From an uncultured Bacteroidales bacterium (GTDB lineage Bacteria; Bacteroidota; Bacteroidia; Bacteroidales; Bacteroidaceae): DNA of 36,381 nt. The DNA is taken from contig CADCIQ010000074.1 in NCBI GenBank assembly GCA_902801425.1, positions 1-36,381 of the forward strand, written 5' to 3'. The position numbers and the translations under genes were made by a program. Below, piece after piece: positions 8,047-16,461 of this stretch. Each line of letters starts with the position of its first letter. Positions within the stretch are counted from its first letter, which is position 1. The notes under the pieces were generated by a model. That model was not told where the DNA came from and ran no database searches. It saw only the letters and a program-made list of their open reading frames with translations.

Positions 8047-9138
8047 CTATCTTCCGTGCCATTTCACCCACCCAACAACAGGATAATGGTCGGAAAGATT
8101 GCATTTTGTTTCCACGGAGAAGTTATAAGGCTCAAGATCATCCGTACACATCACATTGTCAATTCGGACATACATTCCGTTTCTGTGATAAGTAAAACCG
8201 GGACCTGTAGCCGTGGAGACATAACAATCCACAAGGTCTTTTGCTATGATTCTTCGGGCATAACTCAAAGGGATGTCGTTATAGTCGCCACACACAATCA
8301 TGGAACGACCTTTGTGCATCCTGACGAAGCTCGCCACGGCATCTGCCTGTGGGGCCCTGATAGCTGCAGCAGTACCAAGTTTACGAAGTATGAACTTTGA
8401 TTCTGTCTTTATCTCCCTACCGCCCATACCGCCCTTTACCATGTCGCTAAACTGACTTTTTTCCTCTGTCGAGAAACTGTTAGTCTCAAGATGGTTATTG
8501 ACGACGATAAGCTCCTTACCATTCACATCAAGATAGAATGCAGCACTAAGGTTTCCCTTAGATTTATACTTCAATAATTCGTGCTTCAAAATCGGATACT
8601 TACTAAGTATCATCAACGTCGATCCACCCTCTGTCTTACAAGTATCCAGATACGGCATTTTCGGCGTTACGATAGAATCAATATCAGCCCTGACCGAGTG
8701 ATGATAGCCCGCTTCCTGAAGACATACCACATGGCAATCCTCATCAACGATATACTGAAGCATTTTCCTTCGTATTTCCCTTTTCGCTTCATCATTTCCG
8801 GGTTCACGCTGACTGCCAAAGCCCCACGTATTGAAGGTCATAACCTTCAAAGCGCCCAAAGGAGCGTCTCCACTTGCATGGACTGGGCAGAACTGCATCA
8901 TAGGCACATACCCTACCACAAAGCCAAGAAAAGGAATGAGAATGTGTTTCTTGCTAATGAACATCCACACCACTATCATTCCAAAGTTTATAAGCGCGAA
9001 TACAGGAAACGCATAACCACCCGTCGCGATAATAGGCCACGAGCGTGGATCAAGCAAATCAGCAAACCCCGTCAGCAACATCGCAAAGATGATGACGAGG
9101 TTCGCGGAAATAACCGTATTTATGATAAATTTCTTCAA
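8047..9138 (-). CDS. Membrane-anchored endonuclease/exonuclease/phosphatase family protein
   Basis: A 363-residue protein with three hydrophobic segments in its first 95 residues, then an EEP-fold catalytic domain. Metal-site motifs are in the expected order: MTFNTWG, CLQEAG, VVNNHLET, CGDYNDIP and the terminal LSDHYPVVGWVKW. Family members are Mg2+-dependent phosphodiesterases ranging from nucleases to lipid and inositol phosphatases; the substrate here cannot be assigned. The catalytic domain probably lies on the periplasmic side after the membrane segments. It follows the rhomboid gene by 37 bp and is probably the last gene of a three-gene operon. Confidence 0.88.
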   Translation of the reverse strand: MKKFIINTVISANLVIIFAMLLTGFADLLDPRSWPIIATGGYAFPVFALINFGMIVVWMFISKKHILIPFLGFVVGYVPMMQFCPVHASGDAPLGALKVMTFNTWGFGSQREPGNDEAKREIRRKMLQYIVDEDCHVVCLQEAGYHHSVRADIDSIVTPKMPYLDTCKTEGGSTLMILSKYPILKHELLKYKSKGNLSAAFYLDVNGKELIVVNNHLETNSFSTEEKSQFSDMVKGGMGGREIKTESKFILRKLGTAAAIRAPQADAVASFVRMHKGRSMIVCGDYNDIPLSYARRIIAKDLVDCYVSTATGPGFTYHRNGMYVRIDNVMCTDDLEPYNFSVETKCNLSDHYPVVGWVKWHGR

Positions 9139-9175
9139 TACTTTACTCTTTACGCTTTAAACTTTCCCCTTTATC

Positions 9176-10132
9176 CTAACTCTTACTTGCATCAAAGAGT
9201 TTTTTCTTCTCTTCAGCAGAAAGACTTGCATAGCCAGAGCGACGAATCTTGTCAAGAATAGCATCAATCTCAGCCTCGTCACGCTTCTTCTTGGCATTAT
9301 AATCCCAGTCTGCCTGATGAGTAGAGGTAGAGCGAAAATGTGGGTCTTTGTTATAGCCATTGTCTTCCCTGTCCAGATGCATCCACTTTCTGATCTTACC
9401 AAGGATAGTAGCCGCTTTCTGATCGTTCTGTGCTCCCTGATAAGAATCCCAGCCAGAGAAAGAAGTCTGGCGACTTGCAGTCTTTCTCCAATGACGGATA
9501 AGGAAGAATCCGAAGAGCATACCACCAAGATGTGCCACATGAGCAACGCCATCTCCTGAATTAGAGAGGGCAAGACCAAGCTCAACAGCAGCATATCCCA
9601 CAACAAACCACTTCGCCTTTATAGGGAATGGAATAGGTATAATAAACATTCTTTCCTCAGGGTATGTCATACCAAAAGCGAGGAGAATGCCATAAATGCT
9701 TCCTGAAGCTCCTACAGTGGTCCAGCCGTTAAGCATCTCAGAGACTCCCGGCATAATAGAATCAATCTTTAGTATCTGCCCGATCGTTACTCCCTGCGAG
9801 GAAAGATCTATAAAGAAAGAGCAGAACTGAGCCATCTCCTGCATCAATCCAGCACCTATACCACAAACGAGGTAATAGGTTAAGAAACGCTGAGGTCCCC
9901 AAGTACGCTCCATGACAGGACCGAACATCCACAGCGCAAACATATTAAAGAACAGATGGGTAAAACCACCGTGCATGAACATATATGTCACGAACTGATA
10001 GACATGGAACTGGCTTGCCTGCCAATAATGAAGTCCGCACCAAGAAGAGATGCTCGGCACGAGAAGAGATGCTAAGAATGCAATGCAGTTGATGATAAGC
10101 AACTGCTTGGTTATCGTAGGAATTGTCTGCAT
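9176..10132 (-). CDS. Rhomboid family intramembrane serine protease
   Basis: A 318-residue protein with a six-segment rhomboid core (about 1-215) and a soluble C-terminal tail of about 100 charged residues. The active-site dyad is visible: S143 in VGASGSIYG and H201 in VAHLGGMLFGF. The HGGFTHLFFNMFALWMFG segment (54-71) is the conserved loop and second membrane helix of the family. Rhomboids cleave membrane-spanning substrates within the bilayer; the substrate is unknown here. The tail has a helical end (about 280-318) seen in related Bacteroidetes proteins. It sits 9 bp after the beta-barrel-like gene and before the EEP gene. Confidence 0.93.
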   Translation of the reverse strand: MQTIPTITKQLLIINCIAFLASLLVPSISSWCGLHYWQASQFHVYQFVTYMFMHGGFTHLFFNMFALWMFGPVMERTWGPQRFLTYYLVCGIGAGLMQEMAQFCSFFIDLSSQGVTIGQILKIDSIMPGVSEMLNGWTTVGASGSIYGILLAFGMTYPEERMFIIPIPFPIKAKWFVVGYAAVELGLALSNSGDGVAHVAHLGGMLFGFFLIRHWRKTASRQTSFSGWDSYQGAQNDQKAATILGKIRKWMHLDREDNGYNKDPHFRSTSTHQADWDYNAKKKRDEAEIDAILDKIRRSGYASLSAEEKKKLFDASKS

Positions 10133-10141
10133 TAAATATTA

Positions 10142-10750
10142 CTAAATATAGAAGAAAGCCGAGATACAGATATGTCCTGATATCGTATTACGGAACTTAA
10201 ACTTATCAACGTCAAAGCGATAGCTGGCTCCTATACCACCACTACCTATCTTAACGCCTATTCTTGGCTCTACCAAGCAAGCTATATTGCCTGCACGATA
10301 GCCTGTTCCCCAGAAATACTCTGCACCAATCTTTGCCTGGAACATGAAGTACTTAGCGAACCATATAGTTGGACGAACACCAAGCCCTATGCAATAGCGA
10401 TCCAAATCAGTCTTGTCCTTACTATTCTTGCCCCATGCATAGTTGAAGTCGAGGAAGAAATCCTTGCCGACGTCAAAGCCGAGGAACTGATGATTACCAT
10501 CGATGATACCATAGTTTACGTAAATGGCATCAATATACTTATGATAGTCGAAACCTGATGAGTTTGAACCTCCGTAATACTGTGGAGCAGTCTCTGGAGC
10601 CAGGAACGTATTGTTTTCAATTTCTGCTGCTGGAGCCTCAGCCTCCACGCATTCAAACTCTTTATCTGTTTCGTTTTCTGTTGTCAAATCATTTTCTGCA
10701 AACGCTATTGAACTGCAGAATAACATTGCTAAGAATAATATCTTCTTCAT
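10142..10750 (-). CDS. Exported protein, probably a small outer-membrane beta-barrel
   Basis: A 202-residue protein with a signal peptide (1-18, cleaved after FAEN or nearby) and an acidic linker rich in Glu and Thr (19-55). The remainder alternates aromatic and polar residues in strand-like blocks (FLGFDVGKDFFLDFNYAWG, FMFQAKIGAEYFWG, GGIGASYRFDVDKFKF) and ends in an aromatic/hydrophobic strand (CISAFFYI). This is the look of an 8-stranded outer-membrane barrel. I do not recognise a named family. It is first in an operon with the rhomboid and EEP genes and has a textbook promoter at 10847-10877. Confidence 0.75.
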   Translation of the reverse strand: MKKILFLAMLFCSSIAFAENDLTTENETDKEFECVEAEAPAAEIENNTFLAPETAPQYYGGSNSSGFDYHKYIDAIYVNYGIIDGNHQFLGFDVGKDFFLDFNYAWGKNSKDKTDLDRYCIGLGVRPTIWFAKYFMFQAKIGAEYFWGTGYRAGNIACLVEPRIGVKIGSGGIGASYRFDVDKFKFRNTISGHICISAFFYI

Positions 10751-10846
10751 TTATAAACCTACACTGATTCGTGACGTGTGCAACATTTTTTCGTTATAAA
10801 ATGATGATGAATCGCTGTTAAAACCTGGATACATCCAATTTGCGTG

Positions 10847-10877
10847 CAAAATTAGTAAGAAATATCCAATTCACAAA
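10847..10877 (-). promoter_or_regulatory. Promoter of the barrel-rhomboid-EEP operon
   Basis: Leftward TTTG (10874-10877), exactly 19 bp, TAATTTTG (10847-10854). The predicted 5' leader is about 90 nt. Confidence 0.75.
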
Positions 10878-10922
10878 ATCTTTATTGCTAAAAAGATTTA
10901 GAACAGCACAAATTCATGACAT

Positions 10923-10953
10923 AAAAAAGGGAGACCGATTCACATCAGCCTCC
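10923..10953 (-). terminator. Terminator of the small membrane peptide gene
   Basis: A 10-bp stem with a GTGA loop (10930-10953) is followed by CTTTTTT on the leftward strand. It lies 76 bp past the 31-codon reading frame. Confidence 0.75.
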
Positions 10954-11028
10954 TGAATACAATACTAAAACCTAATTTTTTATACTACTAAAACCTAACT
11001 CTATAATCCTTAATATTGTACGTGCGCT

Positions 11029-11124
11029 TTAACGCAGATTGTTACGAATAATGGATGCTATTCCGCATGCTGTGGAAAGTGCCACCATAAGTAACATAAA
11101 CATTGTTGCAAAATCAATTGCCAT
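11029..11124 (-). CDS. Small single-span membrane peptide, 31 residues
   Basis: The leftward frame encodes MAIDFATMFMLLMVALSTAC, then GIASIIRNNLR, then stop. A hydrophobic stretch of about 22 residues is flanked by one acidic residue and a basic tail, so a single inner-membrane helix with the C terminus inside is likely. Support for it being real comes from context: a consensus promoter 120 bp upstream (11242-11273), a terminator downstream (10923-10953), and no other gene between 10751 and 11522. I do not recognise the family, and codon statistics mean little at this length. Confidence 0.6.
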   Translation of the reverse strand: MAIDFATMFMLLMVALSTACGIASIIRNNLR

Positions 11125-11241
11125 AGTTTGTTTATCCTTTTTTATACCCAATCCGTTAAGATCAAGCTGTTATCCTTATTTGAATACAATCCTTTACCGC
11201 CTCTTATGAAGCTAATTGACCATATTTCTTTTTTCTGAGTG

Positions 11242-11273
11242 CAAAGTTAATAATTGTTATCGTACACAGCAAA
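11242..11273 (-). promoter_or_regulatory. Promoter of the small membrane peptide gene
   Basis: Leftward TTTG (11270-11273), 20 bp, TAACTTTG (11242-11249), an exact match to the Bacteroidetes consensus. The predicted leader is about 110 nt. Confidence 0.7.
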
Positions 11274-11397
11274 TCTTTATGCAACTTTATTCCGTTTTTA
11301 TCCATTCTTTTGACCTTAGTCAAGTTATTGATTTTAAGCAACTAACGCTCATTTTGGCTAATTGGGTAGCAAAATAACAACCTCAGAAAGTAGAAAT

Positions 11398-11447
11398 AAA
11401 AAAATTGCCGCTTGAGCATTTCACAAGGAAACCACTCAAGCGGCAAT
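11398..11447 (-). terminator. Terminator of pckA
   Basis: A perfect 13-bp stem (11404-11416 with 11435-11447, ATTGCCGCTTGAG/CTCAAGCGGCAAT) is followed by a T run on the leftward strand. Between it and the pckA stop lies AT-rich sequence of repeated AATTATTAAT-like words (11470-11515). Confidence 0.9.
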
Positions 11448-11522
11448 TATAATGCATATCAATAATTCTAACTAATAATTACACATTATTAATTATAAAT
11501 TATCAATTAACCGAGAATCAGT

Positions 11523-13067
11523 TTAGAGCTTTGGACCAGCAGCAACGAGAGCCTTACCAGCCTCATTGTTTGTGTACTTGCTGAAGTTCTTGATGAAACG
11601 AGCAGCGAGGTCCTTAGCCTTCTCCTCCCACTGTGAAGCATCAGCGTATGTGTCACGTGGATCGAGGATAGCTGGGTTTACGTTTGGAAGAGCTGTAGGA
11701 ACAACGAAGTCGAACATTGGGATCTTCTTTGTCTCAGCCTTGAGGATAGAACCATCGAGGATAGCATCGATGATACCACGTGTATCAGGAATAGAGATAC
11801 GCTTACCTGTACCGTTCCAACCTGTGTTTACGAGGTATGCCTTAGCACCGCTCTTCTCCATCTTCTTAACGAGCTCCTGAGCGTACTTTGTTGGGTGGAG
11901 CTCAAGGAATGCCTGACCGAAGCAAGCAGAGAATGTTGGAGTTGGCTCTGTGATACCGCGCTCTGTACCAGCAAGCTTAGCTGTGAAACCAGAGAGGAAG
12001 TAGTACTGAGTCTGCTCAGGTGAAAGGATAGATACTGGAGGAAGAACACCGAATGCGTCAGCTGAAAGGAAGATTACATTCTTAGCAGCAGGACCAGCAG
12101 ACTTGCCGTTTACCTTCTTTACGATATTCTTGATGTGGTCGATCGGATAAGACACACGAGTATTCTCTGTTACGCTCTTGTCTGCGAAATCAATCTTGCC
12201 ATCCTCAGCAACTGTTACGTTCTCAAGGAGAGCGTTACGCTTGATAGCACCGTAGATGTCTGGCTCATTCTCCTTAGAGAGGTTGATAACCTTAGCGTAG
12301 CAACCGCCCTCGAGGTTGAATACACCCTCATCGTCCCATCCGTGCTCGTCGTCACCAATGAGGAGACGCTTTGGATCAGTAGAGAGAGTTGTCTTACCTG
12401 TACCAGAAAGACCGAAGAAGATAGCTGTATTCTCACCGTTCATATCGCAGTTTGCAGAACAGTGCATAGAAGCGATACCCTGAAGTGGGAGGAAGTAGTT
12501 CTGCATAGAGAACATACCCTTCTTCATCTCACCGCCGTACCATGTGTTGATGTCAGAAACCTTTGCCTTAGAAGCGTTGTAGATTACGAAGTTTGGCTCG
12601 AAGTTAGCGAGTTCTTCTTCTGTTGGCTGGATGAACATGTTTGTTACAAAGTGAGCCTGCCAAGCAACCTCAACGATGAAACGAACAGCAAGACGTGTAG
12701 CCTTGTTAGCACCACAGAAAGCATCAACTACATAGAGGTTCTTGTTGCTAAGCTCCTTAACAGCGAGATCCTTAACCTTACCCCAAACCTCCTCAGACAT
12801 TGGGTGGTTGTCGTTCTTGTACTCTTCAGATGTCCACCATACAGTGTCCTTAGAGTTCTTGTCCATTACGATGTACTTATCCTTAGGAGAACGACCTGTG
12901 TAGATACCTGTCATGACGTTTACAGCGTCAAGCTCAGTGTTCTTACCTACCTCGTAACCCTCGAGGCCTGCCTTTGTCTCCTCTGCGAAGAGTACTTCGT
13001 AAGAAGGATTGTGAGCGATCACTGTAGAACCAGTGATGCCATACTGTGTCAAATCCAAATTTGCCAT
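11523..13067 (-). CDS. pckA: Phosphoenolpyruvate carboxykinase (ATP)
   Basis: A 514-residue ATP-dependent PEPCK that interconverts oxaloacetate + ATP and PEP + CO2 + ADP in the cytoplasm. In Bacteroidales it usually runs in the CO2-fixing direction on the route to succinate. Visible are the substrate loop TGRSPKDK (57-64), the kinase P-loop GLSGTGKT (219-226), the metal-binding [23 protein letters not shown] (from 237), and the adenine/lid region [12 protein letters not shown]. It is somewhat shorter than the E. coli enzyme, with no obvious gap. Promoter and terminator are both clear, so it is a single-gene unit. Confidence 0.98.
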   Translation of the reverse strand: MANLDLTQYGITGSTVIAHNPSYEVLFAEETKAGLEGYEVGKNTELDAVNVMTGIYTGRSPKDKYIVMDKNSKDTVWWTSEEYKNDNHPMSEEVWGKVKDLAVKELSNKNLYVVDAFCGANKATRLAVRFIVEVAWQAHFVTNMFIQPTEEELANFEPNFVIYNASKAKVSDINTWYGGEMKKGMFSMQNYFLPLQGIASMHCSANCDMNGENTAIFFGLSGTGKTTLSTDPKRLLIGDDEHGWDDEGVFNLEGGCYAKVINLSKENEPDIYGAIKRNALLENVTVAEDGKIDFADKSVTENTRVSYPIDHIKNIVKKVNGKSAGPAAKNVIFLSADAFGVLPPVSILSPEQTQYYFLSGFTAKLAGTERGITEPTPTFSACFGQAFLELHPTKYAQELVKKMEKSGAKAYLVNTGWNGTGKRISIPDTRGIIDAILDGSILKAETKKIPMFDFVVPTALPNVNPAILDPRDTYADASQWEEKAKDLAARFIKNFSKYTNNEAGKALVAAGPKL

Positions 13068-13141
13068 TTTTGTTATACTATTATTTTAAAAAAAGTGATT
13101 AACTTGTAAATACAGTCTTTTCTTTTTCCAGAATTTCGCGG

Positions 13142-13172
13142 CAAAGGTACAAAAAAAATAATTCTTGGCAAA
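13142..13172 (-). promoter_or_regulatory. Promoter of pckA
   Basis: Leftward TTTG (13169-13172), 19 bp, TACCTTTG (13142-13149). The -33 element falls inside the hairpin at 13160-13190. The leader is about 70 nt. Confidence 0.75.
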
Positions 13173-13190
13173 AAGTTTTCGCCAAGAATT
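13150..13190 (-). terminator. Terminator of the lipoprotein operon, overlapping the pckA promoter
   Basis: A perfect 10-bp inverted repeat (13160-13169 with 13181-13190, AATTCTTGGC/GCCAAGAATT) is followed on the leftward strand by a T-rich run. It would end transcription from the DUF4369/thioredoxin-like gene. The same bases contain the pckA -33 element, so it could also act as an operator. Confidence 0.65.
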
Positions 13191-13295
13191 AATATTTTTC
13201 TTCAATAATTTTTCCAATATTTATGTTATCGCTAACAATTCGTCAGTGTTTGCAACGTGTAGTTTACAAAACTATCAGCAAAAAGAGCGATATTT

Positions 13296-14303
13296 TTACA
13301 CTTCGAGCTGCTTTAGCAATTCTTCCGTAGCGAGATGACATGCCTTTACCTTGCCATTCTCGAAGATGAAATTATCTGGCACCTTAGTGGATCCTATCAC
13401 CTTTATCACAGGAGAATCCCACATAAGTCCGTCACAGATCGTTGACCAAGCCGTACTGTCGCTCCCAATTGATCTCTTCGCATCAACCACCGATGCATCG
13501 ATGCATACTCCAAGCACCTTCGGAACCTGCTTGCCCTGGCTCTTCATGTCGTTTATCTTTTGACGGACACGCCTTGAAATGCTCTGTCCCTCGTAATCCC
13601 ATGAAGACCAAACAAGTAGCACAGCTTTCCCTACTCGATATTGCGAAGCAAGCACGTTATTGCCCATAACATCCTTTGCGGTAAAGGCAGGAAGGAGATC
13701 ACCAACTTGCAAGGGAACATTCTCCAGTCCTACGACCAGTCGCAGAACAGAACTTTCCTTATCAGTTTTTTTCTCCATCAGCTTTACAAGCTCCTTAGCT
13801 TTCTTCAGGTCAGGCTTTGCCGTAACGATGAAATGCTTTCTCAGAAGCCACCTGCTGACGATAGAGGACGGATTCTCGCAAATGAACTGCTCTGCCTGTT
13901 TCTTCTGCCCCTCAGGAGACTGCGACAAGGCATTCTTTCGCCAAGCCGTCATCTTCTCGTTGGCATCAGTACCCGTCACCTCTATGTCCTTGATGTGAGA
14001 GGCATCAGCAGTCATATCCACGCTCTTTCCAGGCTCTGCGAAGACTGGTATTTCCGTATAGTTTGGAAGAACAATGACTATCGTACCCTCTGACTCGCAA
14101 GGAATCTCGTACGCGAAGCGACCACCCTGAACCTTTATAGTGTCTATGCCAGTTATCGCCCCATCAGGACTATACACATAGAACTCACCCTGATTCATCT
14201 TGAGGAAATGCCCCTCAAGACCGAAATGGTGGCTATCTGTTCCGCAGGAAGCAAGGAATACCAGCAGACTACTCGCCAGTAAACTCCAAATCCTCGTCCG
14301 CAT
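13296..14303 (-). CDS. DUF4369/thioredoxin-like lipoprotein without a CxxC site
   Basis: A 335-residue lipoprotein (lipobox VFLASC, Cys20). It has an N-terminal DUF4369-like beta domain (about 25-110, GIDTIKVQGGRFAYEIP), a helical linker (115-190) and a thioredoxin/AhpC-like C-terminal domain (about 197-335, beginning VGDLLPAFTAKDVMGNN). The position that normally carries WCxxC reads LLVWSSWDYEGQ (229-240), so both redox cysteines are absent and thiol exchange is unlikely. It overlaps the preceding OmpA/TPR gene by 35 bp, which suggests translational coupling and a shared role at the cell envelope. Confidence 0.85.
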   Translation of the reverse strand: MRTRIWSLLASSLLVFLASCGTDSHHFGLEGHFLKMNQGEFYVYSPDGAITGIDTIKVQGGRFAYEIPCESEGTIVIVLPNYTEIPVFAEPGKSVDMTADASHIKDIEVTGTDANEKMTAWRKNALSQSPEGQKKQAEQFICENPSSIVSRWLLRKHFIVTAKPDLKKAKELVKLMEKKTDKESSVLRLVVGLENVPLQVGDLLPAFTAKDVMGNNVLASQYRVGKAVLLVWSSWDYEGQSISRRVRQKINDMKSQGKQVPKVLGVCIDASVVDAKRSIGSDSTAWSTICDGLMWDSPVIKVIGSTKVPDNFIFENGKVKACHLATEELLKQLEV

Positions 14304-15948
14304 AAGCCTTAAGACTTGGGTCTTTCTGTAACGCCTCCTTCAGGAGGTCTGTTCCTGAGAACACACTTCCCTCACGATAACAGCACACAGAGTGCAGATA
14401 ACTTGTCATAGCGTCAGGATTCTTGATTGCCTTGAATGTAGCACGACCCTGCGAATAGTCACCAGCCATGATCTGAGTAAGACCTGCCATATTGTTATAT
14501 ACACCCTTATAGTCGGCAGCTGCCTGCTTGTAGTTACCCTTTACAAAGTTCACGGCACCCTGAACGCGGTTGATGTCGTTTGAGCTACCAGCCTTTGACA
14601 TATAGGCCTCAGCCTCCTTGAGGTTACCGTTCTTCAGTTCAACAAGAGCCAGATTTGACTGACACTCACCCGCACGTGGATTTACCTGAAGTGTCTTGTT
14701 CACCCATGCCTTAACCTCGCTGTCGTTGTTCTTTGAGAACTCACAAGCAGCCACATTGTTGAATGCACGATAATCATTTGGATAGATTTCAGCACACTTC
14801 TTGTAGATAGCCTCCTTCTGATCCATATTATCGATAGTGCTTGCATAGTAGAGAATCTCGTCCGCGCTAAGAGACTGAGGATTAGAAGCATAGTCAGATG
14901 CTATCTCCTCATCGCTACGACCAACAGACTCATAGTTGATAATCATACGAGCACGACGAAGCTGTGGGAGAATCTGCTTTGTAAGCTCCTGGAAACCCAT
15001 GCTGAGATGCTTGATCTGCTCCTCACGCTCCTCCGGATCCTTATACATATTCAGCACACGAAGGATAAGATCCTTATCCTGAATGTTGCTGGCAGCAACG
15101 AGTTTCTGGAAACCTTCCCAGTCCTCTGCCGTATATTCACCTGTAACGCTTGTTGCGAGGTTTGTCTTCTTCAACTGAGCATCTACATAATCCTCAGACA
15201 CGCTCTGACGCTTAACGGCGAGTTTCTTATTTATCTCCTCACCACCATCAGGAGAAGCGTATGCCTTTACCTCGATATCACCAAGGTTATATCTCTTTGC
15301 ATCAGCATTGATATTCTCAAGGAGCTTAACGAACTCCTGAACAGAGTTGTTCTTCAGCTCGCTCTGACGGAGTGTAGCCTGATTGATAAGGAACGTGATG
15401 CTTGCCTCCTGCTTTTCCTTACGGATACGCTGGAATGTGTCAGGTGCAATGATACCACCGCCCTGAATCAGGGCCTTCTTATAGAGACCGGCAGTAGCAA
15501 TAACGCCAGTACCAACCTTCACGTCAGGCACATACACAAACTTCTTGCCGATATGGGCATTGAATGTAAGGTAGAGGTCTGAGCGATGCATATCATCGCT
15601 ATAGTCAAAGGCATCACGCATGGTGTAGTGACCACCAAGGAGATAAGAGATAGACTGGTCGTTGCCAAGAACCTTCTCGCCCTGGAATGTAACGCCCTCA
15701 CCACGAACCACCTTACCGGCAGCATTACGAAGCTCTGGAGTAACTGTGATAGTAGCCTTCTTGTGCATATACTTCTCTGGGAAAGTACCGTTGATAGTAA
15801 CAGGCACCTGTGTTCCCAAAAGCTCAAGAGGCTCTGGATCTACGTTGAAATTATCTGCTGAAAGAGGACCGAGCTTCTTTGAGCACGAAGAAAATGCCAC
15901 TGCTCCAAGTGCAATGACAGTTATTTTACTGATGAGATTTCTATTCAT
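14269..15948 (-). CDS. Lipoprotein with OmpA-like and tetratricopeptide domains
   Basis: A 559-residue protein with a lipobox (AFSSC, Cys22). After about 165 residues of beta-rich sequence comes an OmpA-like module (about 178-255: ITFLINQATLRQSELKN, then IEVKAYASPDGGEEINKKLA and QSVSEDYV), which may touch peptidoglycan. Helical TPR-type repeats follow to the C terminus (about 375-540: DYRAFNNVAACEFSKNNDSE, AGECQSNLALVELKNGNLKE and similar). This architecture recurs in Bacteroidales, but no precise function is known to me. It is the first gene of a coupled pair with the thioredoxin-like lipoprotein and starts 63 bp after tRNA-Leu(UAA), so it may be read through from the tRNA promoter. Confidence 0.85.
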   Translation of the reverse strand: MNRNLISKITVIALGAVAFSSCSKKLGPLSADNFNVDPEPLELLGTQVPVTINGTFPEKYMHKKATITVTPELRNAAGKVVRGEGVTFQGEKVLGNDQSISYLLGGHYTMRDAFDYSDDMHRSDLYLTFNAHIGKKFVYVPDVKVGTGVIATAGLYKKALIQGGGIIAPDTFQRIRKEKQEASITFLINQATLRQSELKNNSVQEFVKLLENINADAKRYNLGDIEVKAYASPDGGEEINKKLAVKRQSVSEDYVDAQLKKTNLATSVTGEYTAEDWEGFQKLVAASNIQDKDLILRVLNMYKDPEEREEQIKHLSMGFQELTKQILPQLRRARMIINYESVGRSDEEIASDYASNPQSLSADEILYYASTIDNMDQKEAIYKKCAEIYPNDYRAFNNVAACEFSKNNDSEVKAWVNKTLQVNPRAGECQSNLALVELKNGNLKEAEAYMSKAGSSNDINRVQGAVNFVKGNYKQAAADYKGVYNNMAGLTQIMAGDYSQGRATFKAIKNPDAMTSYLHSVCCYREGSVFSGTDLLKEALQKDPSLKAYADEDLEFTGE

Positions 15949-16011
15949 TCTCTATTTTTATAAAAAGGTGTTGGGTTACCTGAATGTTTAGGATCAGGGT
16001 TATTCAATATG

Positions 16012-16348
16012 TGCCGCGAGCGGGACTCGAACCCGCACGACCGTTTCGGGTCAAGGGATTTTCATACTACTTCTGCTTTTACACAGACCATCTTCGTGAG
16101 ATGTTGTAGTCTGGACTATTTCTTCACCATGTCCTTGCGAATTTAGGTGTTGCCTGTATAGTCTCTACGCCATTTATCAGCCTAAGCTGAACTTAGTGAG
16201 CCATCGCCAAAGTCTGTGTCACCACAGACGAGGTTTCTGTTTGTTAGGGCAATTCTACACCATCAGTTTCCCGATGTGCACTCTTGTTTAGTTCCCATGA
16301 AGAGAACTCGTTAAAGTCCCTCGTGTCTACCAATTCCACCATTGCGGC
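16012..16348 (-). tRNA. tRNA-Leu(UAA), interrupted by a group I intron
   Basis: The 5' exon is 16314-16348 (35 nt: acceptor GCCGCAA, three-pair D stem GTG/CAC, anticodon 5' stem AGGGA, then C32-U33-U34). The 3' exon is 16012-16062 (51 nt: AAAA, TCCCT, a long variable arm TGACC..GGTCG, T arm GCGGG-TTCGAGT-CCCGC, acceptor TCGCGGC, discriminator A). Joined, they give an 86-nt class II tRNA with anticodon UAA. CCA is not encoded. The acceptor stem has one A-C mismatch at the sixth pair. The gene cannot be functional without removal of the 251-nt insert. Confidence 0.95.
16063..16313 (-). ncRNA. Group I intron in the tRNA-Leu(UAA) anticodon loop
   Basis: A 251-nt insert between U34 and A35. P1 is formed by exon GGACUU (16319-16314) and guide GAGUUC (16309-16304) across a UAAC loop, with the required U-G wobble at the 5' splice site. 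The R-like element GCGTAGAGACTATACAGGCA (16170-16151) and S-like AAGAAATAGTCC (around 16124-16113) give P7: GACTAT (16163-16158) pairs with ATAGTC (16119-16114). The last intron base is G (16063). No reading frame of note lies inside, so it is a minimal self-splicing type. The insertion site is that of cyanobacterial and plastid tRNA-Leu(UAA) introns (subgroup IC3); subgroup here is inferred. Confidence 0.9.
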
Positions 16349-16375
16349 ATAATGGATAGTCTGAAAAATCGGCTA

Positions 16376-16383
16376 CAAAGGTA
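16376..16383 (-). promoter_or_regulatory. Probable promoter -7 element of tRNA-Leu(UAA)
   Basis: Leftward TACCTTTG lies 28 bp upstream of the tRNA 5' end. At 19-20 bp further upstream the sequence is only T-rich (no clear TTTG), so this is a partial match. Confidence 0.4.
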
Positions 16384-16461
16384 CTGCTTTTATGATAAAA
16401 AAAAGAATAGTATCGAAACAAATATCCGTTTCTTAACTTTTTTTTAATAATAATCCCAACA

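Noticed and set aside
12135-13109. A 324-codon rightward open frame opposite pckA
   Set aside because: It is antisense to a strongly coding gene, with no domain and no promoter.
16063-16313. tRNA-Leu insert as a group II intron or a chance split of two half-tRNAs
   Set aside because: The R/S pairing, P1 with U-G wobble and terminal G fit group I; no domain V-like hairpin is visible, and the halves join to a complete tRNA.
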